Below, piece by piece: positions 28,358 through 36,069 of a stretch of 64,000 nucleotides of DNA. The position numbers were made by a program, and so were the translations under genes. Every line of letters begins with the position of its first letter. The first letter of the stretch is position 1. The DNA is from Bacteroidales bacterium (GTDB taxonomy: Bacteria > Bacteroidota > Bacteroidia > Bacteroidales > UBA932). Under the pieces are notes generated by a model. That model saw only the letters and a program-made list of their open reading frames with translations. It did not search any database and had not been told where the DNA came from. The DNA is taken from positions 49,206 through 113,205 of the forward strand of contig JAFYXO010000028.1 of assembly GCA_017546125.1 (NCBI GenBank). The letters run 5' to 3'.

Positions 28358-29614
28358 ATGGATAAAGTAATTGAAAAGAAAAAAGGGATAGCAGCAGCGT
28401 TTACAAAGAGAGCCGTACCGTATTGGATGGGCTGTGTAGTAGTGCTGTTCATTGTGTGGCTGCTGGCAAGGGACAACCACAGTGTACTGAGGGTAAATCC
28501 ACAGACCCTCTCTATGGGGACAGTGACCCAGGGACAATTCAACGACTACATCAGGGTGACAGGACAAGTACTCCCTATGACCACTATCCAGATATCACCT
28601 CTCGAGGGTGGTGTCGTGGAGACCATCGTAGCCGAAGAGGGTTCCAGGGTAAAGAAGGGTGATGTGATACTGATCCTCAACAATGAAAGCCTCGACCTAC
28701 AGATTCTTAATGCAGAGGCTGACCTTGCAGAGAAAGAGAACATCCTCCGCAACACCATGATATCCATGGAGCAGCAGAAGCTCTCCCTCCGTCAGGATAT
28801 GCTTCAGCTGGGTGTGGAGGTGCGTCGTCTGAAAAGGGCCTATGACTCTTCGAAGGAGCTCTATCAGGAGAAACTCATCGCCAAAGAGGAGTGGCTGAAG
28901 GCTGAGGAGGACTATCTTCTGGCCATCGACAAGCTCGAACTGGTAAAAAACCGTTCACTGCAGGACAGCCTCTACCGCACAGTGCAGATAGAGCAGATGG
29001 AAGAGAGTCTTCAGAATATGAGGCGCAATATGCTTATGATCCGCAAAAGGAAAGACAACCTCACCATCAAGGCCCCTATCGACGGAGAACTCGGCCTTCT
29101 TGACGTGGTACTTGGCCAGTCCATAGCGGCAGGGACAAAAGTGGGGCAGATCAACAATCTGGACAGCTACAAGATCGAGGCACAGGTCGATGAGCACTAT
29201 ATCGACAGAGTATCTGCGGGTCTTCAGGCACAATTTGAAAGGCAGGATGAGAAATATAATACAATTGTCCGCAAGGTTTACCCTGAGGTCAGGGACGGCA
29301 AGTTCAAAGCCGACTTCAAGTTCGACGGACAACAGCCAGAGAATATACGTATCGGCCAGACATACTACCTGAGTCTTCAGCTTGGCCAGCCACAAGAGGC
29401 TATAATGATCCCTCGCGGCACATTCTACCAGAAGACAGGAGGCAGATGGATCTATGTGATCTCAGAAGATGGCTCGCAGGCCATCAAAAGGGAGATCCGT
29501 ATCGGACGCCAGAACCCCCAATACTACGAAGTCCTTGACGGTCTGAATCCGGGTGAAAAAGTCATCGTATCCGGCTACGACAGCTTTGGAGACAATGATG
29601 TGTTAAAATTCTAA
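28358..29614 (+). CDS. HlyD/MacA-type periplasmic adaptor protein
   Basis: 418 residues. One N-terminal TM helix (about 24-41), a biotinyl-lipoyl-like half (ISPLEGGVVETIVAEEGSRVKKGD), a long coiled-coil hairpin (about 110-220) with the second lipoyl half (IKAPIDGELGLLDVVLGQSI), and a beta-barrel/membrane-proximal domain to the C-terminus. These adaptors connect the inner-membrane pump to TolC. It lies 13 bp before permease A. Here the pump is an FtsX-type ABC system, so MacA is the nearest functional analogue. Confidence 0.9.
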   Translation: MDKVIEKKKGIAAAFTKRAVPYWMGCVVVLFIVWLLARDNHSVLRVNPQTLSMGTVTQGQFNDYIRVTGQVLPMTTIQISPLEGGVVETIVAEEGSRVKKGDVILILNNESLDLQILNAEADLAEKENILRNTMISMEQQKLSLRQDMLQLGVEVRRLKRAYDSSKELYQEKLIAKEEWLKAEEDYLLAIDKLELVKNRSLQDSLYRTVQIEQMEESLQNMRRNMLMIRKRKDNLTIKAPIDGELGLLDVVLGQSIAAGTKVGQINNLDSYKIEAQVDEHYIDRVSAGLQAQFERQDEKYNTIVRKVYPEVRDGKFKADFKFDGQQPENIRIGQTYYLSLQLGQPQEAIMIPRGTFYQKTGGRWIYVISEDGSQAIKREIRIGRQNPQYYEVLDGLNPGEKVIVSGYDSFGDNDVLKF

Positions 29615-29627
29615 TCTCCTACGGCTC

Positions 29628-32024
29628 ATGATAAAGAACTTCATAATGACACTCAAGCGGTATAAGGTCGCAAGTGTGCTGAACATTGTGGGTCTTACCT
29701 TAGCTTTCGTCGCCTTCTATGTGATAGCGTCACAGGTGTGGTACTCCGCCACATACAACAGACCCATCGAGGATTCGGATAGGGTATATATGATCTCCGC
29801 ACTATGGGGAGGCACATTGGGGGAAGGGGAAGAAGAATGGAGTTCAGGTTCTCCAAACCCTGTGACCCGTGAATCTGTAGAGATGTTTCCTGGTGCAGAG
29901 ACTTTTACCCATCTGAGAGAATATGCACAGCCTCACAGGGTGTGGACCGAAGCAGACGGTGGTGACTTCAGAAAATTCAATATGGGGAGTTATGATATGG
30001 CACCGGAGGGGCTGGAGGTGTTCGGATTTGATATACTTGCCGGAGATGCTTCCCAGATAAAAGAGCCAAATACCGTAGTCATATCGAAGGGGGCGGCAGT
30101 GAGGTTGGGTGTCGGAGTCGGGGACCAGGTCTATTATGAGGGTGGAGAGTGGTACGACAATATGCGTCCTGAAAAGCCTCAGACCGTAGTGGCCATATTC
30201 AAGGATTTTCCCAAGAACACTTTCCTGTATAACCATCATATATTCAAGAATGATAACTGTAAGGATGGTAAAGGGAACAACAACTGGAACTATAACCACT
30301 ATGTGAAATTTGAGGATGGGGCCGATGTAGAGGCTTTCCAGAAAATATGGATGGATAAATATGCAGCTTGGATGATGGGTGAGATTCAGAGATGGAAAGT
30401 GGAGTATCCGGATGAAGAGATATTTGAGGAGGGGGATGAAGTGTTGCCTATACGGCTGACATCCCTGGACCGTATGTATTATCATGGGGTCTTGAATAGT
30501 GCCAATTTCGAACTCGGAGATATCGGCTCTACCATCACACTCGCTGCGATAGCTCTACTTATAGTGGTAATAGCGTTTATAAATTTTGTCAATTTCTTTA
30601 TGGCCATGATCCCTGTCAGAATACGCTCGGTAAATATCTGTAAGGTCTTCGGAGCAGAGCAGAGGACACTGAGGATGGGGTTTCTTTTTGAGGCCATAGG
30701 TCTTGTAGTCGTGTCGTTAGTATTGGCTCTTGGGATTATTATTGCTTTACAGGGAAGCTTTATTACAGAGTATGTGACTTCATCTCTCGCATTGGAAGAC
30801 AATATAGCAGTTCTATTGATCATTTTGGCCTTGATGGTGCTTCTGGCGGTAATATCGGCCATATATCCTGCACTACATATTACCCGATTCAATGCATCAA
30901 TGGCGGTGAAAGAGGGTTATGCCCACTCTTCATCAGGCAGAAGAATGAGATCGTTTCTGGCAGGATTCCAATTCAGTATAGCGATGATTCTAATCATCGT
31001 CACAGCATCATTCTGGTGCCAATACAGGTATATGGTAAATTACGACATTGGGCTTGAAAGGGAGAATATTATGACTTTTATATCATTTGATATACGGGCC
31101 AAAGGTGAGGCTGTGGTGGAAAAGTTACAGCAGTATCCGGATGCCGTCGATGTTACAGCCTGTGTCAGCCCCATTACTCTCCCGCATAGCACATGGGGAA
31201 GAAGATACGACGGTAAGGAATACAAACTGAATGTTTGGACCGTCAGATACAATCTCCCTAAGTTTTTTGGTATCCATCTAATAGATGGAGCTGAATTTAC
31301 TGAGCAGTCCCATAGCCGCAATGAAATGATAGTGACTGCAAATCTTCATAATGAAATAGGTATTCCGCTCGGACACGAGGAGAGTGGCTACACCATTTGT
31401 GGCATGGTCAAAGATGTCAAACTCGCTCCGGCAGATGATGGCGTAGATTATATAGCATTACTATGTAACAGTTCTCGCAAATTTGGAACCTATTACATAA
31501 AATTGAAGCCTGGAGCAGATATCGCCGCATTTTCTAAATATGTCAGGTATCTGGTACAGGAGTTTGCTCCGGGTGCAGATGAACCGGAGGTGATGTTCTT
31601 CAACCAGGCAATAGGAAATCTCTATTCGACTACAAAGAGGTCCACAGTGGTCATAGCCCTTTTTGCTTTGCTGGCGATAATCATAGCCCTTATGGGGGTA
31701 TTCGGGATAGTGATGTTCGAGACGCAGCACCGCCGCAGTGAGATCGCTATCAGGAAAGTTTATGGTGCCGACAGGGGACAATTGATAGGTATGCTGAATA
31801 ACAATTATGTCAAATTGGTGCTGGTCGGATTCCTGGTGGCTGCTCCGGTGGCCTGGATCATCGTATCCCGCTGGCTTGAACAGTTTGCAAACCGCATCAC
31901 CGTCCCTTGGTGGGTATTCATAGTCTCATTGATGGCAGTCCTCGCATTAACTGTGGCTCTTGTCTCGCTCCGGTCATGGAAAGCGGCAAGTGAAAACCCT
32001 TCAGAAGTGGTCAGAGGGTTATAA
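29628..32024 (+). CDS. FtsX-type ABC transporter permease A
   Basis: 798 residues. N-terminal TM helix (about 15-35), MacB-like periplasmic domain, FtsX module with three helices (about 305-430), a second TM/periplasmic domain (about 445-660) and a final FtsX module with three helices (about 675-785) ending in ENPSEVVRGL, a common C-terminal motif of this group. No ATPase domain, so it must use the separate ATPase at 35267. Third gene of the tolC operon. MacB-like permeases of this size export peptides or lipoproteins, but this substrate is unknown. Confidence 0.9.
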   Translation: MIKNFIMTLKRYKVASVLNIVGLTLAFVAFYVIASQVWYSATYNRPIEDSDRVYMISALWGGTLGEGEEEWSSGSPNPVTRESVEMFPGAETFTHLREYAQPHRVWTEADGGDFRKFNMGSYDMAPEGLEVFGFDILAGDASQIKEPNTVVISKGAAVRLGVGVGDQVYYEGGEWYDNMRPEKPQTVVAIFKDFPKNTFLYNHHIFKNDNCKDGKGNNNWNYNHYVKFEDGADVEAFQKIWMDKYAAWMMGEIQRWKVEYPDEEIFEEGDEVLPIRLTSLDRMYYHGVLNSANFELGDIGSTITLAAIALLIVVIAFINFVNFFMAMIPVRIRSVNICKVFGAEQRTLRMGFLFEAIGLVVVSLVLALGIIIALQGSFITEYVTSSLALEDNIAVLLIILALMVLLAVISAIYPALHITRFNASMAVKEGYAHSSSGRRMRSFLAGFQFSIAMILIIVTASFWCQYRYMVNYDIGLERENIMTFISFDIRAKGEAVVEKLQQYPDAVDVTACVSPITLPHSTWGRRYDGKEYKLNVWTVRYNLPKFFGIHLIDGAEFTEQSHSRNEMIVTANLHNEIGIPLGHEESGYTICGMVKDVKLAPADDGVDYIALLCNSSRKFGTYYIKLKPGADIAAFSKYVRYLVQEFAPGADEPEVMFFNQAIGNLYSTTKRSTVVIALFALLAIIIALMGVFGIVMFETQHRRSEIAIRKVYGADRGQLIGMLNNNYVKLVLVGFLVAAPVAWIIVSRWLEQFANRITVPWWVFIVSLMAVLALTVALVSLRSWKAASENPSEVVRGL

Positions 32025-32204
32025 AAATTGTCGAACCAATTAATTTTAGGAGGTAATCGGCAACTTTGAATCCCCGAATTTTCGCAATGTTAATTTCCTG
32101 CTTTTCGGACACGGCGATGTGACTAAGTGCTTTTACACCCTCCGCGTTCATAAGCCACTCATTGGTCACCCCGACATCATAATTTGTCGTCACACCCATA
32201 CGTC

Positions 32205-32232
32205 ACACCCGACCTGTTCGGGTGTCTTTTTT
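32205..32232 (+). terminator. Rho-independent terminator downstream of permease A
   Basis: ACACCCGA (32205-32212) pairs with TCGGGTGT (32218-32225), followed by C and six T (32226-32232). It lies 181 bp after the permease A stop and would close the first exporter transcript, leaving permease B to its own promoter. Confidence 0.8.
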
Positions 32233-32290
32233 GTCAACTATGTCTTACTCTCGTAGTCATATTCGCGACGCACCGTTTGGGGGCTTAGAT

Positions 32291-32373
32291 CACTGCGTCA
32301 CACCTCATTTCGAGCATAATTCATCGAATTTACCACTCTGACGCAGTGTCTAAAGCCACTTTTCACTGCGTCA
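32291..32373. repeat. Three copies of CACTGCGTCA, one inverted
   Basis: Perfect 10-bp copies lie at 32291-32300, 32339-32348 (as TGACGCAGTG) and 32364-32373. The first two form an inverted pair around an inner TTCGA/TCGAA pair. Function unknown. Confidence 0.55.
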
Positions 32374-32463
32374 CAGCTCTTTTGGAGGTGAATCTCCCCA
32401 CTATAGACACTCACTCCGGTTGCCGTGAGCTTCTCATCTGATTCATGTAGGCTTGGCTGCTTA

Positions 32464-32705
32464 AGGCTCGGAGTTTAGTTCTGCAGAATCTAATCCTCCG
32501 AAGCCTAAAATACTACTCCACCGATAATCAGGCAGGGCCGAAAAAGCCCGTATGATGTGCTGCAATTCAGAAGCCACAGTAAAACCATCCAGAACAACTT
32601 TACGGATGGTTACTGTGGCTTCTACCCACAAATAGCCCGCAGTAGCCACATCAACTACTCCAGAGAATATTCCAGAGGGGTTTGATGTGGCCTCTGAATT
32701 GCTGC
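32464..32705. repeat. Array of large palindromes
   Basis: Three hairpins follow each other: 32464-32506 (centre TTCTGCAGAA), 32570-32622 (arms of about 19 bp with two extra A on one side) and 32645-32691 (GCCACATCAA outer arm). The last two are enclosed by a 20-bp inverted pair, 32559-32578 and 32686-32705, matching at 18 of 20 positions. One arm can therefore pair with two partners. Confidence 0.65.
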
Positions 32706-32745
32706 GACGATCTGACCACTCTTGAACCTCGGTTTCCTCTACCAG

Positions 32746-32783
32746 TGTAAAGAATCTTGCCATACCTGTAAAGTTTCTTTACA
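32746..32783 (+). promoter_or_regulatory. Tandem dyads upstream of permease B, same design as at tolC
   Basis: A perfect TGTAA-N7-TTACA lies at 32767-32783 and a half-degenerate one (TGTAA-N7-TGCCA) at 32746-32762, again 21 bp apart. The good site differs from tolC site 1 at only two of 17 positions. It starts 73 bp before the -24 GG at 32840, exactly as at tolC. Confidence 0.7.
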
Positions 32784-32838
32784 CTTATTTTTTGCCACAT
32801 TTCATACAATTCATACATATTCAAGCTGTTACACACAT

Positions 32839-32854
32839 TGGCACATCCATTGTT
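32839..32854 (+). promoter_or_regulatory. Probable sigma-54 promoter of permease B operon
   Basis: TGGCACATCCATTGTT matches the -24 consensus fully; ten bases after GG (32840-32841) the -12 element reads GT instead of GC, so it would be weaker than the tolC promoter. The equal distance to the enhancer argues for this placement over TGGCA at 32861. Confidence 0.5.
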
Positions 32855-32893
32855 CCTTTTTGGCACAGATGTAAAAGTGTAAACAGAAAACGT

Positions 32894-35242
32894 ATGAAAC
32901 TTAAAAGAAATATTGTAAAGATCTGTTCATTGGCCCTTGGGTTGGCCATCGGTGTGGTCCTTATTGCGAAGGTGTGCTTTGAATTGTCATATGACAATTT
33001 CTACTCTGACAAAGAGAGGGTATATTCTATAATGACCGGAGCCGTAAGACATGGAGAAGAGAATCTGAGCGGTGATAGGGTAAGTGGCGCTGTGGCTCCG
33101 GGATTCAAAGAGTTTGTTCCAGGTGTGGAGACTGCTACAAGAATTACCCCTGTATTTGAAAACAACAGCTATTATACTCAAGATAAAAACAAACTGGAAG
33201 CAGAATTGGTGGTAGCTGACACCTGTTTCTTCGACATTTTCGATATGCAGGTGTACACCGGAGACCCTAAACAGGTCCTTTCACAGTGGGGTAAGATGAT
33301 GGTATCACGTACCCTTGCAGAAAAACTTGGTGGTATAGAGAAGGCTGTAGGACAGACTCTGTACAACGAATCATTGCCCAAGGCTGTATTTACAGTGGAG
33401 GGGGTATTTGAGGATTTCCCAACCAACAGCACATTCCGTGGAATTGATATCCTCCTCGCCATGCCTACATACTCCAAAAGCAGCACAGAGAACTGGCTTG
33501 GCAACGACAGATATTTGGGGTACGTAAAACTGCAGGAAGGGGTGGATCCCGAATCGCTGACAGATGCTATCCACGAGATGCAGGTAAAAAACCAGCCTAT
33601 GGAGGATCTGGAGAAGGCCGGACTTAAACTCTGGTACTATCTGGAGAGGACAGACAGGCAGCATGTATCAGACCCTACAAACAGAAACATGATCCTTATG
33701 CTCTCAATAGTGGCTCTGCTCCTTATCTCTGCAGCTGTGGTAAATTATGTCCTTAACTCTATATCATCGGTCGTACAAAGGGCCAAGGAGGTGGGTGTCC
33801 GCAAATGCTATGGTGCAGAAGAAGGGGATATTGCAAAGCTACTTTTTAAAGAGGCAGCGCTCCATTTTTCCATTGCCCTGATATTGGCAAGTGCAATAAT
33901 ATTGGGGGCCGCCAAGCCGATAGAGAACCTTCTGGGTGCATCCCTCGGATCCCTATTCTCGTGGCAGACTATTGCAGTAGCTGCAGCAGTCTCTATTGTA
34001 GTGCTCCTCATCTCCGGGCTTGTCCCAGCCAATATTTTTATGAGAGTCCCCGTTTCTACAGCTTTCAGAAACTACAGGGAGTCCAAGAGGAGATGGAAAC
34101 TTGTATTTCTCGGCATCCAATTCACCTTCTCAATCTTCCTGATCTGTGTGCTGTTTGTATTTGGAAAGCAATACAATATGATGCTCAATGATGATTTGGG
34201 GTATGAGTATGGACAATTAGTGGCTGTGGATATGCCGGGTGCCAACACTGATGAGTATTTCAAAATCAAGGATAAAGTGGAGCAACTCCCATTTGTTATA
34301 GGGACTGCCATCACCTCAGAGGTTCCTATTACAGGGTCTTCGGGAAACAATGTCTATCTACCGGGTGATGACAGGGAACTTTTCAACATCGCCGACCAGT
34401 ATTACTCGACAGAGGGTGCAGCTGATGTACTGGGTATAAAATTTATAGAGGGGCGTGAAGCGAAGACATCCCGGGAGGTAGCAGTGAGCAGAAAATTTGT
34501 GGAAAAGATGCAGGAGTTTGCAGACTGGTCAGATGGCGCCATTGGCAAGGGACTGATATTTACCCAACACAGCTCAAACAAAAATGAAATATTTACTGTT
34601 TGCGGTGTCTACGAGGACTATAAGATAGGGGCTATATATGTGGACGAACGACCAAGTGTCCGTTTTGGAGCAGAACTTTCCTTTGAAAATGACCTGCAAT
34701 ACTTTTATTTGAGATATGTCCTGATTAAGGTCGATGAAATTACAGCAGAAAACATATCACAAATACAAAAGGCTGTGGACGAGGTAATCCCGGAAAGGAC
34801 TTTTGAGGTGGCCGCATATGAAGAGGGTGTCAGGATGTTCTTCGCTGACATAAGAAAAATCAAAAATGCAATACTCCTGGGTGGACTCTTCTCTCTTATT
34901 ATCTCCCTTATGGGTCTGATAGGCTATATCAGGGATGAAACACAGAGAAGAAGTGCCGAGGTGGCTATCCGCAAGATCAATGGGGCTGTACCCGCTGAGA
35001 TTGTAAAACTATTCGTCGGAGATATTATGACACTTATGGCAGTTGCACTGGTTATTGGTGATATTCTGGCTCTATTGGTGGGAAATGCCGCCCTGGAGAT
35101 GTTCCAGCAGAAGGCAGAGATAGGCATTTTGAGTTATGTGATAGGGGATATAATAGTCCTGACAATAATTATGGCTGTAGTGATAGCAGGCAGCTTGAAG
35201 ATATCAAATTCGAATCCCGTGGATTCACTTAAAAATGAGTAA
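32894..35242 (+). CDS. FtsX-type ABC transporter permease B
   Basis: 782 residues from ATG at 32894; the open frame extends 34 codons upstream through the promoter, so the later ATG beginning MKLKRNIVKI is chosen. Layout is that of permease A: N-terminal TM helix (about 5-25), periplasmic domain, FtsX module (about 270-400), second TM and periplasmic region, and C-terminal FtsX module ending NSNPVDSLKNE. The first periplasmic part is shorter than in A. It is 24 bp before the ATPase gene and starts the second transcript of the exporter. Confidence 0.9.
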   Translation: MKLKRNIVKICSLALGLAIGVVLIAKVCFELSYDNFYSDKERVYSIMTGAVRHGEENLSGDRVSGAVAPGFKEFVPGVETATRITPVFENNSYYTQDKNKLEAELVVADTCFFDIFDMQVYTGDPKQVLSQWGKMMVSRTLAEKLGGIEKAVGQTLYNESLPKAVFTVEGVFEDFPTNSTFRGIDILLAMPTYSKSSTENWLGNDRYLGYVKLQEGVDPESLTDAIHEMQVKNQPMEDLEKAGLKLWYYLERTDRQHVSDPTNRNMILMLSIVALLLISAAVVNYVLNSISSVVQRAKEVGVRKCYGAEEGDIAKLLFKEAALHFSIALILASAIILGAAKPIENLLGASLGSLFSWQTIAVAAAVSIVVLLISGLVPANIFMRVPVSTAFRNYRESKRRWKLVFLGIQFTFSIFLICVLFVFGKQYNMMLNDDLGYEYGQLVAVDMPGANTDEYFKIKDKVEQLPFVIGTAITSEVPITGSSGNNVYLPGDDRELFNIADQYYSTEGAADVLGIKFIEGREAKTSREVAVSRKFVEKMQEFADWSDGAIGKGLIFTQHSSNKNEIFTVCGVYEDYKIGAIYVDERPSVRFGAELSFENDLQYFYLRYVLIKVDEITAENISQIQKAVDEVIPERTFEVAAYEEGVRMFFADIRKIKNAILLGGLFSLIISLMGLIGYIRDETQRRSAEVAIRKINGAVPAEIVKLFVGDIMTLMAVALVIGDILALLVGNAALEMFQQKAEIGILSYVIGDIIVLTIIMAVVIAGSLKISNSNPVDSLKNE

Positions 35243-35266
35243 TAAACAATTAAAAATTATAAAATT

Positions 35267-35947
35267 ATGATTACAGTAAAAGATCTTAGTAAAGTTTTCC
35301 GTACAGAGGAGATTGAGACTACTGCACTGAATGGTGTGTCGTTTGAAATCAATGATGGTGAGTTTGTGGCCATTATGGGGCCGTCAGGATGTGGCAAATC
35401 GACCCTTTTGAATATTCTGGGGCTGCTTGATAACCCATCAGGGGGAAGTTACAGACTTCTTGACAGCGAAGTGGGTGGTCTAAAAGAGAAAGAGAGGACC
35501 AAATTCCGCAAAGGGAACATCGGTTTCGTATTCCAGAGTTTCAATCTTATCGACGAATTGAATGTCTACGAAAATGTGGAACTCCCACTAAGATACCTCA
35601 ACATCTCAGCCAGTGAGCGCAAGCAGAAAGTGACAGAGATTCTGAAAAGGATGGGAATCTCCCATAGGGCGAAACACTTTCCACAACAGCTCTCCGGCGG
35701 TCAGCAGCAAAGAGTCGCTATAGCCCGTGCAGTCGTATCTAACCCGAAGCTTATCCTCGCCGATGAGCCCACAGGTAACCTCGATTCAAAAAATGGCAAG
35801 GAGGTAATGGATCTCCTTTCTGAACTGAACAAAGAGGGGACCACCATTGTGATGGTAACCCACTCACAGAAAGATGCAGCTGTCGCCCAAAGGGTAATCA
35901 ATCTGTTCGACGGACAGATAGTCGGTGACGTAAAAAATGAGCTATAG
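35267..35947 (+). CDS. ABC transporter ATP-binding protein, MacB/LolD type
   Basis: 226 residues. Walker A GPSGCGKST (38-46), Q-loop near FVFQSFNLID, ABC signature LSGGQQQRVAIA, Walker B LILADEPTGNLDS and H-loop VTHSQ are intact. This subfamily powers mechanotransmission-type exporters with FtsX permeases and acts from the cytoplasm. It is the only ATPase for the three permeases here. It is placed between permeases B and C. Confidence 0.95.
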   Translation: MITVKDLSKVFRTEEIETTALNGVSFEINDGEFVAIMGPSGCGKSTLLNILGLLDNPSGGSYRLLDSEVGGLKEKERTKFRKGNIGFVFQSFNLIDELNVYENVELPLRYLNISASERKQKVTEILKRMGISHRAKHFPQQLSGGQQQRVAIARAVVSNPKLILADEPTGNLDSKNGKEVMDLLSELNKEGTTIVMVTHSQKDAAVAQRVINLFDGQIVGDVKNEL

Positions 35948-35955
35948 CAGCCTAC

Positions 35956-36041
35956 CCCGCGACAAAAAATAACGAAAAGCTGTCGCGGGACACACAAAAA
36001 ACAGTCTCCGCGACAAAAATCGGCCAAAAGCTGTCGCAGAG
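35956..36041. repeat. Two tandem 31-nt dyads between ATPase and permease C
   Basis: CCCGCGACA/TGTCGCGGG (35956-35964, 35981-35989) and CTCCGCGACA/TGTCGCAGAG (36006-36015, 36032-36041) are two copies of one palindromic unit, 51 bp apart, both with AAAAGC before the right arm. Neither has a T tract, so they are not ordinary terminators. Confidence 0.6.
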
Positions 36042-36069
36042 ATTAGATAGGGAATAAATAAGAAGAAAA

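Larger units (their letters stand above)
32025..32893. other. 870-bp gene-free region within the exporter cluster
   Basis: No convincing gene. It holds the terminator at 32205-32232, a set of CACTGCGTCA repeats (32291-32373), a stretch of nested palindromes (32464-32705), and the enhancer and sigma-54-like promoter of permease B (32746-32854). Reading frames of 62, 71 and 100 codons exist on the minus strand but overlap the palindromes or the terminator and show no recognised family. Confidence 0.6.

Noticed and set aside
29844..30485. 213-codon minus-strand frame within permease A
   Set aside because: Antisense shadow of the periplasmic domain of the permease; His/Ile-rich with no domain.
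32011..32199. 62-codon minus-strand frame after permease A
   Set aside because: Has protein-like composition but no recognised family, starts right beside the terminator, and overlaps the permease end; too weak to call, could be a gene remnant.
32461..32763. 100-codon minus-strand frame in the exporter intergenic region
   Set aside because: Its sequence is dictated by the palindromes, it starts next to the regulatory dyad and matches nothing recognised; kept as a repeat, not a gene.
32861..32876. Alternative -12-like TGGCA upstream of permease B
   Set aside because: Its -24 position reads TG, not GG, and the distance to the dyads would differ by 11 bp from the tolC promoter.
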